From: Neonectria sp. B-13
Taxonomy: Eukaryota > Ascomycota > Sordariomycetes > Hypocreales > Nectriaceae
NCBI GenBank assembly: GCA_002682825.1
Contig: NOKP01000003.1
Location: 248,001 to 312,000 of the forward strand
Direction of reading: 5' to 3'
Length of the DNA: 64,000 bases
A model generated the notes under the pieces. The model did no database searches. It had not been told where the DNA came from and saw only the letters and a program-made list of their open reading frames with translations. Below are positions 22,543 to 34,307 of this stretch, in pieces. Positions within the stretch are counted from its first letter, which is position 1, and each line of letters begins with the position of its first letter. A program made the position numbers and the translations under genes.

Positions 22543-24877
22543 TGTCGTTCATTCTTTTCTCTGAGTTGGACAAGTTTGGTAAGGAAGCAAAGGATACGCA
22601 ACTATACGATCTAGAGGGATCCGGAGGGCTGAAAAAACTTCTACAAGCCTTGAAACCGCACGCTTTAAGTACTTTACTGGCCTCATGCGAAGGCATACCT
22701 TGTGGTTCAATTCGATAGGCAGCGGGGGTGATAGTTCCTAACGGGCAACCAGCAGTATGCCTCGTGACGCTGTATTGTGCCATTGTCACGGATAGAACTC
22801 TTGCAAGTCCGACGGCCAACAGCGGACCAGTGTCGAGACGAGGCTCGCTGGCGGTCTGTCGGCCTAGCCGTTGGTTGGCATGATCATCCGAGCTGAGCAA
22901 GGCTTGCCAGTGTGGCAGGCTGCCATTGTCACACTGGGTGCCAGGCGTCGTCTCGCTGCATCTTGGTGTCGCATTGGGCCGTAAACCCGACTGGAACTTT
23001 CGATGTCAATCCAAGGCCTAGACATCCATTGCTAGGCATAGCTCTGGTGTGTCTAAGGAAAAACATCTCGCTAGGGAAACCGTTTGATCTGCTGTGCATC
23101 AGGACTTGGCAGGGCCATCGCGCGAAAGACGGAATGTATGTTTGATGTCGTGTAAACCATCTAGGCCCAAACTAACCCCTCGTTTCTCTGCATGCCTTCC
23201 ATTCCGGGGATACCTGATGGCGATTGGATGCTTCGGTTGCAATGCCCTCTTTGCCTCGTCCCCGAAGGGTTTAGGCGCAAGTTGTATTGGAGGCTGGCCC
23301 TGCTGTGTAGCACAAAGTGTAAAAATCTCCTCTCGACACGTCTTCCAATGCGGTCAGTCATGTTACATTGCAAGGGGGATTGCACCGTAAAAGGAAGCAG
23401 GTGTGAGAAAAAAAGGCCTCCAGCGGTGCTGGCTTTACTGAGTGGTGTCTCCGCTCAATCGACGTCGTCTCAACTTTCAAGGCTAGACTCGTGGAATCCC
23501 GGAGATCGGAAGGGCCGGATGAGATACGACCAATGCGAAAATACAGAGTCGGTCTGATGTCCGTGATGACGAATCCTTCACAGGAATTTTTCTCCATTTA
23601 AGAAGAAAAAAATCAAGCCGTTACGAATGGACGCGTAACCTTTGCAACTTTGGAGAGTAACACGAGGTGTGGTCGTCGTCCAGGTACTTGTAGCTCTCGG
23701 GAAAACCCACCTATGACGATCGGCACAACGAATTTCAGAGGCTTTCCAGGCTGCCTATTCTTAGCTACGTCGCTCAAATGATGCTGCTTGCGGCTTAGCG
23801 GTTCAAGTCTCCAGCGGATCCATCGATGTGACAGCGCCCCGCGCACGAAACCTGGCTTGCCGCTATTGACGGGCTGCTCAGGGCAGGGGTTGGATGGGTG
23901 GCATGTCACTGATTCACTGGTTAGTAGGGCCTCAGGGGCAGTGCAAGAGACCCAGCCCCGAAGCCATGGCTTTCCCTGGTTTGAGCCTTGGCGGTGGAAG
24001 AGCCTCGTGGAGAGCCCAGGAGGTTTAAGAGGAACCAAAACAAGAAGCAAGAGGTGTATGAGAGGAATAAGAGGCCAAGGTCCATGCTACTTTCAGACCA
24101 GACATGTTAAAGACCTGGGTACGATAGTTGATGAGGATCAGGAATCAGGCAGTCGAGGTCATAGATGAAACCTCGCTGAAATTTTGAATGGATCCATCAT
24201 GGATGGAGATCCTCGGATGAGCGCCAGGCGAGCCGAGTTTAGGGGGGCGCTTTAGCAAGGTTGAGTGCTAAGGCATGCACTCTCCGCACCCGCCCTGAGC
24301 CTCTGTGGGCTCCTTGGCTCCCTCGACGACTCCGGGACCGCTATGCGGCTGTGGCGCAGCGCTTCGCTGCCTCCCTAATGCAGTCGGGTCGGTGCCGGTA
24401 CAGGCGGTCTCAGCGTATGCCCCACCGCTGGGGAAGGTACCTACATATTACACTGGACCGTGGTGTTGGTGGTGCGAACCCCTCCGTCTGGCCTGACAAA
24501 AGGAAAGAGAGCTCCAGCTCCGTACATGGATGGGGATGTTAGAAGGAGCCCGTCATCGCCCAACTCGCTTCTGCCGCACGAATTTACTACCTCGACACCA
24601 CAAGGCTCTGCTTCTCTCGGGCGCGCAATCTCAAACTTGCACCTTTCCTTCGTCATACTCGAGCTTCACACCTCGCACCTTCGCACACCCGACGCTCCGA
24701 TTCCCCAGCCGTCTGCTGGAGCGCACTCAGCCTGTTTCCCAATTCCGCCTCTCGCCTGCCTCAACGACATCCTCGCGATTCGCTTCACCGAACCGCTTGT
24801 TTCTCCTCGCCAGGCCACTCGCCTCCGTGCGCGTACAGCTTCAACAGCTCCAATCCAAATGACAACCCAAACTTAGG
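22543..24877. other. Intergenic region upstream of the ankyrin-like giant
   Basis: About 2.3 kb with scattered short frames and no recognisable protein. The longest (minus strand, 23613-24050) has an odd Pro/Arg-rich composition and no family I know. The last 350 bases (about 24530-24877) are C/T-rich and form a plausible promoter and 5' leader for the gene starting at 24878. Confidence 0.45.
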
Positions 24878-27800
24878 ATGCCTTCCCCATCGGCCGACGT
24901 CCGCCAGCGGCGCATCATTCAGCTATCCGAGCAATGGGGCATCGTGCTTCCGCCCGCTCCCGCGCCACTCGCACGACCACAGAACCCACCCTCGTTCCGA
25001 TCCCTAAGCGACGACCAGACTGCCGAAGACCTCTTGGTGAGACGGTCTGCCGAAATCGCCCAGCTCAAACCCAAGACAGGTCTGTCTCGAGCCTTCTCTT
25101 CTAGCAACCTGAAGAAAGGCAAGGGCCATGATCCCAAAGACATCCTCGACGTCCTCACCCAATGGGTGGGTAACTGTGGCTCGCCTGGTGTCGCCGAGGC
25201 TCTCATCGCCAAATTATCTGCCTCAGGTATTGATATTCATGGAATGCAAACGGGAAAGTCCGGACTCCTAACCAGACGGCGGAGCGTCGAAAACGTTGGC
25301 GATAGAACTCGCCTACTGAAGATTGCTGTCGAGCGCGGTCAACTGGAAATGGTCCAGGTCCTGATCCCCCACGCCGATCCCTTCACCCTCGACAGCTGTC
25401 TCCCAGTCGCGATCAAGAGTGGGAATACGCCAATTGTCGAGCTCTTGCTCAAATATGGGGCGAATGCGTCCCAGACCCCAGAGGGGCAGGATGCCTTTCG
25501 ACAAGCTTGTGCTGCTCAGGGGCTGTCCAATATGGTCGCTCTCCTTCTCCAGTCTGATGGTAGGCCATCGCCGTTGTGTGTGTCTCAGGGTCTGAGCGAC
25601 GCCGCCAGAGCTCAAAATCCGGCAACTGTGCTACACCTCACTCGTACCACAGCCGACGGTAACTTCAACCAGGCTGAAGCCCTCAAAATCGCAGTCAATA
25701 GCGGACGCCGAGACATTGCTATCGCCATAGCCATGGGAAACAAACCCCCGCTGAGCCCCGGCATCGAAGAGGCTTTCCAGCTCCTAATTGAACACATATC
25801 ACTCAGCCCAACAACGAAACTGGAGCTTGCCGAGCTCTTGCTCTGCTGTGGTGCAAACGGCGACATTCTCTCTCAGTCTCTCGAACTGGCATGTGCCTCT
25901 CAATTTTTTGAAATGGCTAGTCTTCTTGCCTCCTACGGTGTCTCAGTCGAGTTCAACGATGCATCCGTTCTCAAAACGGCCATCTCCAGGGGCCAATCCG
26001 AGCTCGTCGGCTCTTTGCTAAACGAGAACTCGGCAATCAGTCCTGGCTTGGCTTCCAGTTGCTTAAGTCTGATACCTCGGCAAGCATCGTTTGAGACACG
26101 TTATGCAATGCTGTATCTCCTGCTTAGAAAGGGCGCTGCCGGGCCTGCCTTGGACGAATGCCTCATCCATGCGGTCCAGTCTGGCGATGCCCAGTCTGTC
26201 CAACTTCTTCTCACGCCTCACTTCCCCGACCCAAAAACGTCTCGTCGGGATTCCATCCATCAACGGCGGTCTCGCATTCCCAATCGCCATGCAGTTGCAT
26301 CTCCAGATCACAGAAATGGAGAGGCGTTGCGAACGGCCGTTGTGCGGGGCGACACTGACATGGCTACGAAGATCCTCGCCGCCAAACCATCCACTCAGAC
26401 GCTAACGCTCGTTTTCCCTTTGACCAAGACTCTGGCCGCCGCAGACCGTTATCGAATGATTGAGCTCTTCCTCAAGGGTGCTTTATCAGGCCCTTGCCTC
26501 CATGCAGCCCTACAAGACGCCATCAACGAAGATGCTTCTCAACGCGACGATGCTCTCATTCATCTTCTACTTAAGCACAACGCGGACGTCAACCACAACA
26601 AGGGCGCAGGTCTTCAAGCTGTCATTATGCAAAAGGACATCAATTTGTTATCTCTGCTAGTCCAGAAAGCCTCTCCCCAGACAGCAGCGGCGCGTATAGG
26701 CGACGTCATGAGTGTTGATGATCACCGTGCACGTCACAACATGGCGCAAATGCTTTTCAACGCAGGGGCAAGCGTCGGGGTTAAAGAGGTAGCAGCGGCT
26801 TTGCAGTCAACATTATCCGAGAAACCGGTTGACATGTCGCTCCTGGCACTCATTCTACAACAAGGGAAAGCCGATATCAACGCCCTCGACGGGACAATCG
26901 TGACAAAAGCAGTCCACAACCCTGATCCAAAGGTCCTTGAACTAGTGTTGAGCATCGGGAAACCATCCGGAGAGACCATTACTCGCTGTCTTGACGAATT
27001 AGCCCCTTTGGCTTCTACTGACAACAAGAATTGGAAGCTCACTGTCATTCAATCAAATTCGACTAGACGGGGAGACATGAGCGGGATGCTTGTACATGAA
27101 GTGCAGTCTCTCCTCCGAGACACCACCAAACAAGCAACCCTATCCACTCTCAAACAGCTGCTTGAGTTCGGCGCCGACCCGAATGCGTACCAAGCTGCAG
27201 CATTGTGCCATGCGGTGGGTGCAGGTAACACTCTGTTCAGCGACCTCTTATTCAACAGTCAGCATCCGCTGACCCCGGCGTCGTTGGCATCGGCTCTGCC
27301 ACATGCACTCCGTATCTCCGATCCCATGGATCGATTGACGTTTACGAAGAGATTGGTTGAATCCGGTGCATTCCCGGTGGAAGTTAACAGAGCGTTGAAC
27401 TACGCCATCAGCACGTACTCAAGCGACATAGCTCTCATCAATGTTCTAGCTGGTGCGGCAGATGCCTCAGATGGGGAGGCTCTGGCACTTTCGGTGTCAA
27501 AGGAATTGCCCGAAGTGTTGGGTTTACTGTTGACTCAAACGAAGCATTCGATAGAAGTCAGGAATGCTGCTCTAGACAATGCCTTGAAAATCAGGGACTG
27601 GACACCCAGGCTTTCCATCTGCAGTCGACTGGCTAAAGCTGGAGTGTCTTCCGAAGTTGCTTCTAGTGCTTTGCTGGTCGCGGCGCGAGATGGCGATTTG
27701 GAGCTTGGCGACATCCTCATTGCTCACGGCGCAAGCATATCCACCAATGATGGCCAGGCAATTATCGAGGCTTGCCGTGGCGGTTCCGTGGAGGTTTTGG

Positions 27801-30514
27801 ACGTTCTCCTCAAGTCAGACTTGAACGCCCAAAAGACGACGTTGGAGCGGGGCTTCCAGGCCGCAACGGAGGTCCGAGACCTGAACAAACGCGCCATGGT
27901 GTTCCAACGACTTCTTAAACGGGGAGTTTCCGGTGAAGTTGTTGATACTCAGCTGGTGTCAGCCGCAAGATCTGGTGACGAAGGCGAAGAGGTTCTAAGA
28001 GTGCTGCTTGCCGCAGGGGCGGATCCTAATTTTAGCAACGGCGAAGCAGTCGTGGCAGCGACTAGAAGCGCCTTTATCGGTAGCCTCGAGCTGCTACTTG
28101 GCCTTTGGCATGAAGGCGGGAACCAGGTAAGTTGGCTCAGCCATATTCCGGGTGGGGTCGCTGACGCGGCATGATAGAAGAAGGCTTCCGCCCCGACCCT
28201 CTTAAGGGCACTCAAGGCCTGTTGGAAATTGAGCCAAGGAACTCGGTTCCAGATCATTGAAGACCTCATGAAGGCCGGCATGCCAGCGACCGAAGACGTC
28301 CACATCGCCTTGAGCAAGGCTGTCACTGAGGAGGACCCAGACGAAAAACTAATAAAGCTCTTACTCGACTGTGGAGCATCACCATTGACCAACGGGTGCC
28401 AAACCTTGATCTCAGCAACCCAGCGAGCTTCAAGCTCAGTAATGAAGCTGTTACTCAGTCGCGAGATTCCCGGGGACGACATTAATCGCATCTTCTCCCA
28501 GGGGTTCACGGCAGAGAATCTCCAGACATGGTTCACTCCAGACGGCTTGGAGGTGGCACAGATGCTTCTGGACAAGGGAGCGACTGGTGATTCCCTCAGT
28601 GGTGCGCTGATTCTTACGATTCAACACAGCGATGAAAACACGGCTGCCCTCACGGACCAATTTGTTGATCTTTTTGTGGCTCATGGGGCGGACGTCGATT
28701 TCATGGATGGAGAGCCACTCAAGCAGGCCGCTTCGAAAGCCAACGTATCCTGGACGCAGAAGCTTCTCGCCTGCCAGCCTTCGGCTCAAACTCTTGCGTT
28801 GGGCTTCGATCATATCTTTGACAGTGCCATGTCAGAGGATGAGGCGCTGGAGCTCTTTAAAATATTCACAGAATACCAAGAAGGAGACGTGCAGATGGAC
28901 TTTACGGCCCAGAATCCTGGATCTGAGCCAGTCCTTGTCAGGGCTATCTCGCAGTATCCAAGATCAAGGACTGTCCTCGAGGCGCTTTTGAACGCGGGCT
29001 ATTACCACGACCAGACAACCCTCTATCGTGTTCATCCGAAGTTGGAGGAATCGGAAGAGGTGACGCTGCTGGTGTGGGCCATCGCTCAACCCCAGAAAAG
29101 GATCAGCACTGCTTTGATCGAGCTGCTGATCGAGCGTGGAGGTAAGTTCGACAGTATCTAACGGGGACTTCAGCATACTAATATTCTCTTAGCCAATATC
29201 AATTTCGAGACATCAGTAAGTCGGTCGACGCCACTTATGCTCGCCATCCAAACCCGTCGACCGGATGCTGTCAAGATGCTCCTGCTTGAGGGCGCCGAAG
29301 TCGATGTTACTGATGCGTTGGGCCGCACGCCACTTGCGATGGCAACTGAAATCGGTGGCGATTTGTCAATCCAGCTGATGGGTAACCTTCTTGCCGCAGA
29401 TCCATCCAAGGATGACGGATCGCTTCACAACGCTGCGAGGGAGCTCAACATTGCCGCTGTCCGAGTGCTTGTTCAGTCCGGTCACGACCCTGATTTCCCC
29501 AGCCCATTACATGGGGGCCGCAGTGCACTGGGCGAAGTCTGTCTTCACGGATCTGACATGGGCGAGCTCACGGCCGACCGGGAGAAGTCAATGCAAAAGG
29601 TCATGTCCTGCTTGGTTGATTCGGAGTCGGACATCACCATCAAGTCGCATGGGAAATCGCTGTTGCTCCTCTGCTTCGAAGGTTTTGATCCTGTGACGAC
29701 GACCCGTTGCTTTTTGAAGGTGGCTATGTGGAAGCACGTCAACAAGCCCTTTAACCAATTTGTTGATGCTGAATACACCTACTCTCCAACAATGTACATC
29801 ACCAAGGTTCTTCCACCTTCGGACACGCGAGACCAGCTACTCACCCTGCTTCGCGCAAACCGGGCAATAGATGTCTACTACGCCAACTCAGGTGATCAAC
29901 CTGACGATGCCATTGGCCTTCCGAGTGATATGGAAGTCCAGGAGCGAGAGCGAAAGGCTCGGCTCCTCCGCATTGCGCAAGAATCTGAGGAGCACCGCAT
30001 TACCATTGCTCGACGTAAGGAAGTTGCCAGCATGGAACAGCAGATCTGGGCGCACAGGTCCGAGATGGAAGATGCTCGCCGAAACAAGCTTCACAACGAG
30101 GACCTCTCCGCTGTGCGGTCCAAGGCACAGCTCGAGGAATCCATATTCAACTCCTCGCTGCAGAGGCGGCTGTCGGAACAACGTGCCCTGAAGGATGCGT
30201 CCCTCTCGCACACCAAGGCCATCGCGTCCTCAGAGCTCCAGAACGAGGAGAGTCGGCAGAAGAAGATGCTCGAGTGGGAGACGCGGATGAACACGGAGCG
30301 CGTGGACAACGCCAGGGCACTAAGTGCGCTGCGCATCAGTGAACGCGAGGAGGTCGAGCGCATCGAGAGGGGCTCCGAAGACAGGATAAAGAGGAGGCTC
30401 GAGGCGCAGAAGAAACTTGTAGATAGCCAGGAGAAGCTGGCGAAGCGATTGGCGTCGGTGCCCGCCGGTACGGATCCCAGACGGCAGATTGGATATGTGG
30501 AGGAGTTGAACTAG
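24878..30514 (+). CDS. Giant ankyrin-like repeat protein with C-terminal coiled coil
   Basis: Three exons (24878-28126, 28178-29141, 29193-30514), introns of 51 nt each with GT-AG ends, give 1844 residues. The N-terminal 130 residues are low in repeats (MPSPSADVRQRRIIQLSEQW). From about 140 to 1500 the protein is a chain of degenerate ankyrin-type helices: LKIAVERGQLEMVQVLI, VAIKSGNTPIVELLLKYGAN, LVAARDGDLELGDILIAHGA, LLLAAGADPN-type ends, and near the end LMLAIQTRRPDAVKMLLLEG with a classical GRTPL. Residues about 1650-1830 form a long charged coiled coil (RKARLLRIAQESEEHRITIA, EWETRMNTERVDNARALSAL). No enzymatic domain or membrane segment is seen. Probably a cytoplasmic scaffold; partners unknown. 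The 3' end faces the SNF2 gene, 266 bp apart. Confidence 0.85.
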
Positions 30515-30780
30515 AGCGATGTCTGTTGGATGGTCTCTTTTCAGTTAGGCGCCAGGTGTTTGGGAAAATTACGATATCCAGTTTCAATTTCTAGGACAGC
30601 TAGAGAACGAAGTCTTCTTAAGTTAAGAAATCAGTTACAATATGGTACAAGCGGGCACTGAATTATCGTCTAACATCTCTGTATAGTACATGGCAATAGA
30701 GCTCTTCCTGCCGTGTCTAGTCTTACAAAAAGCAACCGAGAGTTACATCTCAACCAGCTATTGCCTCCCTTGTAAAATGA

Positions 30781-33577
30781 TCACTGTTCCTTCTTCGCCA
30801 TCTTGATGGAATCTGCACCAGTCTCGACAACCCGGTAGCCATCGGCGTCGCCCTCGCCGCTTGCCGCTTGCTCGTACGCGGCTTCACTTCGGTCACAAAG
30901 CACCTTCAAATCCGCATCGCTGAGCAACTCTTCACCTCCCGACAGCTTGTACACTTCGCCGTCTTTGAGAAGTAATGCCTTAAGACTCTCCGCGTCGAGA
31001 TCCTGCTGAAGGTCACGTTTTTGACCCATAGTCTTAAACCCGCCCTTCTTGATGATGAGTTTCTCGAGTCGCCGCTTGGCATTGGCGGAGAGCAGCAACT
31101 GCTCCTCTACCGTGTCCTTGGTTGCGAGGCGGTACACAATTACAGGGCGCGTCTGGCCGATGCGGTGGCAGCGGTCCTGGGCCTGCAAATCCTGCTGCGG
31201 GTTGAAGTCACTGTCGAACAAAACGACGGTGTCGGCAGATGCCAGGTTGATCCCTTGTCCGCCGGCGCGCGTGGAGAGCAAAAAGACTTTGTAGTCTGGG
31301 TCGCTGTTAAAGTTGTGTATTTGTTGGCCACGGCTCTCTTGAGAGACGGAGCCATCAATGCGGCAGATGTTCCAATCCCGAAGTTCCCGGCAGTAATCTT
31401 CAAGGATGTCGAGCTGGGTGGTGAATTGAGAAAAGATGAGCACCTTGTGGTCGTCCTCGAAAAGTTTGAGCAGGAGACGGTCCAACAAAAGCATCTTGCC
31501 AGAAGCAGTCAGGATTGTATCATCAACAGGCACATCGCTCGAGGCCGACCAAGGATTGTAGAAGTTGTGTGGACTATTACAAACTAAGCGAAGCTGGGCA
31601 AGGGTGTTTCCCAGTTTCTTGTGGGAGATTTGTTTTTCTATGGCAGTTAGCATCAAATTGAGGTTGTTAAGGAAGTCAGAACTTACTAGCAAGCTCGAGA
31701 GTTTTGGCCCGCTGGAGTTCCTCAGGTGACATGGAAGGCTCAGCACTGTCCGAATCGTCGCCAGCCATTTCTTTCGCGAGCTTGGCTTCAAATTCGTCAT
31801 CTGACATTCGCTCCTCGTCGGAGTCAGCCTCCTTGTAGGCCCTGGCCTTGCGAAGCCCTCTCCGAGAACTGGCAGGCGTGGATCCTCGGCTGGACCTCGC
31901 GCTTTTTGATTCGGGAATGGCAGGGCCAGGAGGTACCTTGCGCTTTGCGAGCGTTGGTGGTGTGACAGGTTTCAGCTCGTCCGGCTTAGGGTTCTTGCGT
32001 GGCCTGCCTGGACCACGTTTTCCCATCATCATCGAAAAGGCGTTTGCAGCGGGTGACGAGGTCTTACCCCCAATCTGCTTCTTACGGGGGCTTTCGCGAA
32101 GTGGCAGAGATATCGTCTTTGGAGTCGCGGCTTTGCTGTTTGGCGTTGGGGCTCTGCTGGCTGAGCGAGAAGAGCCACGACTGGCCTGTGTCGATGACGG
32201 GCTGTTCTTGATTTGGTCGAACACTTTATTCTCCAGATATTCTCGGCTGTCAATATTCTTGTTGCTGAGAGCATTGTACAGATCGGTTTGCTCCTTGGTC
32301 ATAGGAGCAAACAGGACATACTCGCGCTTCTTGGGAAGGTAAGCAGCCACATCTTGCTTGACGCGGCGGAGGAGCATCGGCTGAAGGATGAGGTGGATTT
32401 TCTTGACCAGGTCCTGCTTCATCTGGTCGCCGATGAATTCTTGCGTCCCCTGTTCGTCCTCAAGATCGGAAAAGTCAAACCACGACTCGAAAGCTTCCCA
32501 ATCGGTAAAGATGTTGGGAAGCAGGAAATGCAAGAGTGACCACAGTTCCTTCAGGTTGTTCTGAAGTGGCGTGCCAGTGATAAGCAATCGAGTTGCACTG
32601 GTGAACTGTCGCAGTTGCTGAAACAGTTTTGCCTCTGCATTCTTCATGCGGTGACCTTCATCCTAGGAGAAAGTCAGCGGAGAATTTGACAGGTACCATG
32701 GTAAAGACTCACAATGATGATGAACTCCCAGTTAATGCGAGACAAATTGAGGCGGTCATTCAAGACCATCTCGTAAGATGTGCACACAACGGGAAATTTG
32801 TCGGTCGGTCGTCCCGTGTTAAGGTGTCGCATCATTTTGGTCTTGAAGATTTCCTCTCGTTGAGCCTTATTCCCGTGATACATGACTACAGGAATAGTCG
32901 GAGTCCACTTGTGGAATTCATCCATCCAATTTGACAGGGTCGACAATGGCGCGACAATTAGGTGCGGTCCGAGGTACTTCTCTTTCTCTCGCAAGTGTGC
33001 GATCAACGCGATGGTTTGTACAGTTTTGCCTTGGAAACGTTAGCAATCGTAGTCCAGTAGAGGAGAATGTGAACTTACCCAGACCCATCTCATCGGCAAG
33101 AATCCCGCTCATGCCCTGCGAGCAAATCTCATACATCCAAGTCAAGCCCTCGAGTTGGTAGTCTCGCATGGTACCACCCACCATGCACTCGGGCTGCTTG
33201 GCCATTTCCAAGTTATGTTCACCTAGGGTCTTACCATCTAGATTGCTGCCAACTCGGCCAAGCACTTGGGTTTTCTTTGTCAAGATGTCGCTGAATGCAG
33301 CACTCTTCATGAGGAGTTCATCGAGTTCGCGGGCTTTCTCCTCACGCTCGGCTTTTGTTTCCGGTCTCTTCTTCTTTCGCTTGCGAAGCAGAGCCTGGCG
33401 TCTTTTCTCCTCGGCCCGTTCGTTGACAGCTCTTGCTGATTCTTCTTCCTTAACCAACGCCTCATCAACAGCTTCGTCGGAGTTCACAAGCGACTCCGAT
33501 GGTGGCGAGCTTGGCACACTTGTCGGAAGTCGTGACACTGCCGACTCCGAAAGGTCAGAAGGTGACTGCTCGTCCAT
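30781..33577 (-). CDS. IRC5: LSH/HELLS/DDM1/Irc5-type SNF2 chromatin remodeller
   Basis: Four exons: 33577-33079, 33029-32713, 32662-31687 and 31637-30781 (introns 49, 50 and 49 nt, all GT-AG), coding for 882 residues. The acidic N-terminus starts [12 protein letters not shown]. ATPase motifs: [29 protein letters not shown] (about 160-175), [20 protein letters not shown] (273) and [14 protein letters not shown]; helicase lobe 2 has [30 protein letters not shown] and [13 protein letters not shown] roughly 190-residue insertion between the lobes (about 410-596) is Ser/Pro/Lys-rich and holds an AT-hook-like GPGRPRKN. DEGHRxKN plus the domain order places it with LSH rather than ISWI or CHD. Family role: nucleosome remodelling, DNA repair and cohesin loading (yeast Irc5), heterochromatin and DNA methylation in plants and animals. 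A frame extending to 33706 exists but looks like leader. Confidence 0.9.
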
Positions 33578-34307
33578 GATTCTCGAATAGCCGAGTGAGC
33601 AAAAGAAAGACAGGCTTTCAAAGAAGACAAGGAGAAGAAACAGTGGTCGAAGCCGAGAGCGTTGTGGTTTCGGTGCGGTGGCAGACTCGCCACTAGGGAG
33701 AAACAATGACGCTTTGAAGTGCGATCCTCAACCCAAAGAAAAAGGAAGAAGTATCGAAAATGCAGGGGGCGGAAAGCGAGATTTCGGTCAAACAAAGTAA
33801 ACAAGAAAATTAATCTCGTTGCATTAGCCAAGCAAGCGACGTCTGCTGAATCCAATCAAGTCACTTTCTCGAGACAATGGCATGAAAAGTGACGAGGTCG
33901 AGGGTGTTGGCCAAAGGGCGTAGGGAGCGCGCCAGGGGCGAATTGGTTTGACGCGAGAAGGTAGCGCAGTCACGAGTTGGCCGCGTGCTTTAGATTGGTG
34001 GGGTAACTGCTGACTAAGGTATCAGCCACAGAGCACAGAGCACAGAGCACAAGCCATGCCACCCACCAGCCTCACTTCCCTGCCCCTCCATCGTTACCCC
34101 ACCAAAACCTGCATCAAAAACACACCGAGAGACTCCGACTTTCCTCTGACTCAACTTACTCCAGTCTCAATCCACCACATTTCCACGAGAGAAGCCCATC
34201 CAGAGCTTCCTCTTCGACCAAAAGCAACCCTGTTCTCCCTTCGCGTCCTCCGTCCGGCTACTCGCAGCTTGTCTTCCTTCCGATTGCTCACCCGCAACAT
34301 CGCAAGA
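33578..34307. promoter_or_regulatory. Divergent promoter region, LSH homolog / ARC1-like gene
   Basis: 730 bases between two divergent start codons. At 34026-34052 there is a tandem repeat of about 8 bp (acagagc repeated three times). Bases 34056-34307 form an open in-frame extension of the ARC1-like gene and may be coding (see findings). Confidence 0.5.

Noticed and set aside
22517..22900. 127-codon minus-strand ORF upstream of the DUF7587-like pseudogene
   Set aside because: Different frame, no recognisable motif, and the pseudogene start at 22542 lies inside it; more likely leader sequence.
23800..23830. tRNA-like box (GGTTCAAGTCTCC)
   Set aside because: It resembles a tRNA B box, but the flanking bases do not form a T stem and no matching A box or acceptor stem is seen.
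23613..24050. 145-codon minus-strand ORF in the region before the ankyrin-like gene
   Set aside because: Pro/Arg/Leu-rich with no recognised family and no supporting promoter or splice signals; too weak to list as a gene.
30781..33706. N-terminal extension of the LSH homolog to 33706
   Set aside because: The added residues (hydrophobic LFLLLVFFESLSFF) are atypical for a nuclear remodeller and precede the natural acidic start MDEQSPSD.
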